Made by a program: the position numbers and the translations under genes
The notes under the pieces: generated by a model
The model's input: only the letters and a program-made list of their open reading frames with translations
The model's database searches: none
What the model was told of the DNA's origin: nothing
Shown here: in pieces, positions 29,948-33,038 of the stretch
Layout: every line of letters starts with the position of its first letter
Position numbering within the stretch: position 1 is the first letter of the stretch
DNA from: Oscillospiraceae bacterium
GTDB lineage: Bacteria; Bacillota; Clostridia; Oscillospirales; Ruminococcaceae
DNA length: 33,038 nt
NCBI GenBank assembly: GCA_902766785.1
Contig: CACXEO010000072.1
Coordinates: forward strand, 1-33,038
Direction: 5' to 3'

Positions 29948-31342
29948 TTAAGCCACCTTTAACCAATCCGGAACCTTCATTTCGAGATAAGCCATATAGT
30001 CTTCTGTCTCCCTGACCGTTCCGCGTATTTCTGATTCTAAAATTGATCTAGTGTGTTTAATAAGCTCATGTTTCATCTTTTCTGCATCTGCCTGTTTTCT
30101 CTTAATATTTTGCTTTACAGCTCCCTCAGCATCTGAAATGATGATATGTACCACTACTTTGTTTTTTTGTCCAAACCTCCAACAACGACGGATTGCCTGG
30201 TAATATGCTTCAAAACTATCGGATAATCCAACAAAGATCATCTCATTGCAGTTTTGCCAATTCATACCCCATCCTGCAATTTTAGGTTTGCTGATCAAGC
30301 ATCGAATAGAACCTGATGAAAAGTCCTGCATGGCAGATACTTTAAAATCCGCTGTGTTGTCTCCTCGCACTTCAACTGATTTTTTGATGGATTCAGCCAG
30401 CATCTTGCTTTCGTCGTTGAGATCGCACCAGACCAAAACCTGATCATTGGATTGGTTAGCAATTTCAGAGGCAACATCTACCCTGTCAGAAATGCTGTTT
30501 CTTCTAGCTGTTCTTCGTTCGCTTAGGCTTTGACTAATTTTAGGTAATAGCATGACCTGACCTTGATCGTCTATCAAGTCATCTCTCTTGACAACATGCT
30601 CCTGTATTTCAAGTTCCGGCAAGTGATAATCTCTTCCATCATATCCGAGATCCTCCGGAGAAGTAATACAGCAAGCCCATGATGCGACCCATTCAAAAAA
30701 TTTATCCTCCGCATGTCCTTTCAGCCTCCATTTAGATGTGTCTTTCCCATCATGCACAAAAAATGTTGCGAGCATTTCTGTCCTTGTCATAACACCGAGA
30801 AACTCAGAGTGATTTCCAAGTTCAACAAAATCATTAGGACTTGGTGTTGCCGTACAGCAAAGGCGATAAGAAATGTTTTTGCACTTATCCACAAACAGCT
30901 GCCTTGTCTTGCTCGTAAAACTTTTCAAAATGCTGCTTTCGTCCAGTACCACACCAGAAAAAGAAGAAAAGTCAAAACGATCTGCAATGTCGTAGTTCGT
31001 GATGTTTATTCCTGGTATAACATCTTTTTGTTCCCTGCAAATATTTACTTCAAATCCGAACTTGTCCCCCTCTTTTTTTGTTTGCTGGGTAACAGCAAGA
31101 GGCGCAAAAATCATTACAGATCCTTTAGAATGCTTTGATATTGCATCTGACCACATGAGCTGTTGAAGTGTTTTTCCAAGTCCGCATTCTTCAAACAGCG
31201 CCGCTTTTCCCTTTCGGATTGCCCAATGTACAATATCCTTTTGCCATTCAAATGCTATTTTACACATAAGATCTTTCGAGTAAAAAAATCCGCTTTCTGA
31301 AACTTTGATCTTTTTGTTTTCCAAAAATTCATAGTAGTTCAC
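29948..31342 (-). CDS. SNF2/DEAD-like phage helicase
   Basis: 464 residues with superfamily-2 motifs: Walker A EECGLGKT (51-58), motif II LDESS (133-137; DES instead of DEAH), motif III TATPSPND (164-171), motif V-like AGWGMNWQ (356-363) and motif VI QAIRRCWRFGQ (382-392) with the arginine finger. The size and short insertion are typical of prophage SNF2-like helicases of replication modules. A partner methyltransferase follows with one-base spacing. Base composition looks more AT-rich than in the flanking zinc-finger and sigma genes, suggesting a separately acquired cassette within the phage module. Confidence 0.88.
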   Translation of the reverse strand: MNYYEFLENKKIKVSESGFFYSKDLMCKIAFEWQKDIVHWAIRKGKAALFEECGLGKTLQQLMWSDAISKHSKGSVMIFAPLAVTQQTKKEGDKFGFEVNICREQKDVIPGINITNYDIADRFDFSSFSGVVLDESSILKSFTSKTRQLFVDKCKNISYRLCCTATPSPNDFVELGNHSEFLGVMTRTEMLATFFVHDGKDTSKWRLKGHAEDKFFEWVASWACCITSPEDLGYDGRDYHLPELEIQEHVVKRDDLIDDQGQVMLLPKISQSLSERRTARRNSISDRVDVASEIANQSNDQVLVWCDLNDESKMLAESIKKSVEVRGDNTADFKVSAMQDFSSGSIRCLISKPKIAGWGMNWQNCNEMIFVGLSDSFEAYYQAIRRCWRFGQKNKVVVHIIISDAEGAVKQNIKRKQADAEKMKHELIKHTRSILESEIRGTVRETEDYMAYLEMKVPDWLKVA

Positions 31343-31354
31343 AAACTAACCTCC

Positions 31355-31909
31355 TCAAAAGCCCCTTAAAAACTGCCGTACAACTGCTTGAGCCTGGTTT
31401 TCCCGGCTATGGTCCAGGTTCCCGAATTTCTCCCTGTTCCGTCTGATTAGCTCCTGTATTTCCTCTGGCCGGAATTTCAGGTCTGCGGACGGCAGTTCCG
31501 GGTAATTTTTTCCGGCAGCGCAGTAGGGGCACCGAGCCAGATACTCATAGGGGCAGTCATTCTCCGTCCGTATGTAGGTAACATGTCCCACGTTCAGACA
31601 GCAGTAGCAGAAATCGTCGTTTGCAAAGGCGCCCAGCTTGGGGCGGTACCTCTCCGCAACCTCTTTGACCTCTGGCACCTTTGGAAAAAACTTAAAAGCG
31701 TTTACGATTGCCGAGTAAAGGTTCCTCGCCCTGGAATCATCCACAAACCTGACGGCGTTGTAATACTCAATCCGGGCATTATTGTCCGGCTTTTCATCCT
31801 CCCGCAGCCTGTAATACTGGCAGAGCGACTTGAAGACCGAGCTAAAAATCCTGTCTGTCAAAGTCAACCCCCCAACCGTCGTCTTTGGGCGGTTTCTTTT
31901 TATCGTCAT
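31355..31909 (-). CDS. Zinc-finger-containing phage protein of the replication module
   Basis: 184 residues from ATG 31909, but this overlaps the replisome organiser by 68 bases. A TTG at 31861 with GGGGGG six bases upstream is a better start and gives about 168 residues. The first part is helical (IFSSVFKSLCQYYRL, YSAIVNAFKFFPKVPEVKEV). The second has a probable zinc site: FCYCCLNVGH and CPYEYLARCPYCAAG. The tail RENQAQAVVRQFLRGF is short and basic. Comparable genes sit between replication initiator and helicase in Firmicutes phages and may load the helicase; that is inference. Confidence 0.65.
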   Translation of the reverse strand: MTIKRNRPKTTVGGLTLTDRIFSSVFKSLCQYYRLREDEKPDNNARIEYYNAVRFVDDSRARNLYSAIVNAFKFFPKVPEVKEVAERYRPKLGAFANDDFCYCCLNVGHVTYIRTENDCPYEYLARCPYCAAGKNYPELPSADLKFRPEEIQELIRRNREKFGNLDHSRENQAQAVVRQFLRGF

Positions 31910-32696
31910 AGTTGCCGTCCAAGACTTTTGCCATATTAGCGTCTTTTATCAGCCAGTCAAAGGTTGCGTTCCAATTACGGTTATTCGCCCCCTTGAGGAA
32001 TGCACTCGCTTCTGCCTTTTCGAACAGGAATTTAAAGTCGTCAAAAGAATAGGTTTTCAGCCTTGCGCCGATTGCCTTTTTACGGTTTTCAGACAGCGAA
32101 GCGCACCGGGGGAACGAAACGCAGGTTTCGTTGTACATTGCGCGTATGCGCTCGTATATGCTTTCCTTTCCTTTACTCTTTTTTTCTTTACTTTCTTTTG
32201 TGGAATTATTCTCGGATTTATCGGGGTTAATCTCTGAAAAACTATAGTTATTCTCGGATTTATTATCGCTGTGACGCGCTTCAATAAAGCTACTGGTTTC
32301 ATCACTGGATAAAAGCCAATACCTTTCATCTACCAAAACGGTTTTTTTAGTCGCTCTGCTTCTTACAGCTTCCTGATACCGTTTTTGTATTCCGGTGGAC
32401 GTCAGAACTTTATCCGACTTGAAAAGTTTATCGTCAAACAGTGACCGTTCAAGCAAGAAGTTCAGTATCTGTCCTATTTTCTCTACGCTCATATTGAGGT
32501 CTGACGCAATGATGTATGGTAGGTCATCATCTGTCTTCATGTAGTACCCCTCTTTGTAGATTTCACAAAGCAGGTAATCATACAGGGTATATCCGTCTGC
32601 CCCATAGCGCGCCATAACAATTTTTATCTTCCGATCTGAGAATATGTCCACATCCTTTGGGTAGTAATTAAGTCCCTGCTTTTGAGGACGTGCCAT
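31842..32696 (-). CDS. Phage replisome organiser, DUF4373/Lin1244-like N-terminus
   Basis: 284 residues. The N-terminal domain (about 1-110, GLNYYPKDVDIFSDRKIKIV, YGADGYTLYDYLLCEIYKEG) is the DUF4373/Lin1244 winged-helix-like domain of phage replication initiators. A Ser/Lys/Asn-rich linker (about 145-178) precedes a DnaD-like helical part (FKFLFEKAEASAFLKGANNR, NWNATFDWLIKDANMAKVLDG), which normally contacts DNA and the helicase loader. The ribosome site AAAGGAGAAT precedes ATG 32696. It is downstream of ssb by twelve bases. Expected to recognise or open a phage origin, whose location is not visible here. Confidence 0.85.
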   Translation of the reverse strand: MARPQKQGLNYYPKDVDIFSDRKIKIVMARYGADGYTLYDYLLCEIYKEGYYMKTDDDLPYIIASDLNMSVEKIGQILNFLLERSLFDDKLFKSDKVLTSTGIQKRYQEAVRSRATKKTVLVDERYWLLSSDETSSFIEARHSDNKSENNYSFSEINPDKSENNSTKESKEKKSKGKESIYERIRAMYNETCVSFPRCASLSENRKKAIGARLKTYSFDDFKFLFEKAEASAFLKGANNRNWNATFDWLIKDANMAKVLDGNYDDKKKPPKDDGWGVDFDRQDF

Positions 32697-32708
32697 TGCT
32701 ATTCTCCT

Positions 32709-33038
32709 TTAAAACGGCAGTTCGCTGTCGTCGGTATCAATTTCCTCAAAGTCACCGAGTGCCTCGGCCGGCATCCGCGATTCATACGCGGGCACGGTAT
32801 CGGCGCCGGATTCCCGCGAGGCACGGTTACCGCTCTCCTTTTTGCTCCCGGCAAAATACGCCTGGTCTGCTATTACTTCGGTAACGCTTCGTTTGTTTCC
32901 TTGGTTGTCGGTGTAGCTTCTGGTTTGAATGGACCCGGTTAACGCGATCATCTGGCCTTTTTCAAAGTGTTTTGCAATAAACTCGGCCGTTCCCCTCCAT
33001 GCGGCTACATTGATAAAATCCGTCTGCTTTTCCTGCCC
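32709..33038 (-). CDS. ssb: Single-stranded DNA-binding protein (partial, runs off the window)
   Basis: The last about 109 residues of an SSB. An OB-fold core is seen (TDFINVAAWRGTAEFIAKHF, GQMIALTGSIQTRSYTDNQG, VIADQAYFAGS), then a variable linker and the acidic tip DDSELPF that binds replication partners. The start lies beyond base 33038. It is the first gene of the visible phage replication block and reads toward the DUF4373 protein. A chromosomal ssb would usually sit between rpsF and rpsR; here the neighbours make it phage-borne. Confidence 0.92.
   Translation of the reverse strand, partial: GQEKQTDFINVAAWRGTAEFIAKHFEKGQMIALTGSIQTRSYTDNQGNKRSVTEVIADQAYFAGSKKESGNRASRESGADTVPAYESRMPAEALGDFEEIDTDDSELPF

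Noticed and set aside
1-33038. tRNA or rRNA genes and a phage integrase with attachment site
   Set aside because: No tRNA T-arm pattern with a matching acceptor stem, no rRNA-like sequence and no integrase frame were seen; the ends of the mobile region cannot be defined here.

Overview
The window looks like chromosome from a Gram-positive, spore-former-type clostridium (Clostridia, probably an Oscillospirales/Ruminococcaceae-like plant-polysaccharide degrader). The evidence is AGGAGG-type ribosome sites, a tryptophan T-box leader, sortase-anchored surface proteins ending in PPKTGD or PVKTGD, a GH10 xylanase, and an ECF sigma factor paired with an RsgI-like anti-sigma protein. I cannot name the species from sequence alone.

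Region 1 (1-5970, + strand, visibly AT-richer) is a TetR-regulated envelope/export operon: a truncated XRE regulator tail, TetR, an HdeD-like DUF308 membrane protein, an MMPL/RND transporter and a secreted YhgE/Pip-like repeat protein. Region 2 (5970-10746, - strand) holds an ECF sigma factor, its PepSY-bearing anti-sigma partner, and a six-repeat anchored adhesin. The adhesin gene has two near-identical upstream promoters, each carrying 11-bp-phased TGTGAC repeats. Region 3 (10747-12520) is a stand-alone TrpB2-type tryptophan synthase beta gene under a Trp-specific T-box. Region 4 (12588-19713) is a plant-glycan block: an anchored GH10 xylanase broken by a one-base frameshift, a DUF3298 protein, an apiosidase-like DUF5060/DUF4038 hydrolase, a DgoD-like sugar-acid dehydratase and a UlaG-like metallo-hydrolase. 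The last two are probably co-transcribed.

Region 5 (19714-24240) is scarred DNA: short gene remnants, an orphan lipoprotein start, a frameshifted and 3'-truncated GLUG/purple-acid-phosphatase-like surface protein, the severed 3' end of another gene with its terminator, two degenerate copies of an IS3-type orfA, and between those copies a compact promoter-structure-terminator unit that looks like an unannotated small RNA. Region 6 (24240-26330) is a compact cassette: iterated operator, two ribbon-helix-helix (RHH) proteins and two Fic proteins. The first Fic protein is canonical; the second lacks the catalytic His. Region 7 (26457-28760, - strand) is a three-gene operon (membrane protein, anchored HEAT-like repeat protein, secreted permuted NlpC/P60-like protein) whose -35 box lies inside a ~39-bp palindrome. 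Region 8 (28955-33038, - strand) is a phage-type replication module: SSB (cut by the window edge), a DUF4373 replisome organiser, a Zn-finger protein, an SNF2-like helicase, a DNA methyltransferase cut short after about 81 codons, and a phage-type sigma factor whose start codon is missing. The methyltransferase and sigma fragments meet at about 29700, which looks like a deletion scar.

The best candidates for an undescribed system are the RHH-RHH-Fic-Fic cassette, the palindrome-controlled membrane/HEAT/protease-like operon beside it, the putative small RNA, and the twin phased-repeat promoters of the adhesin. All functional statements rest on reading motifs by eye; no database search was run.
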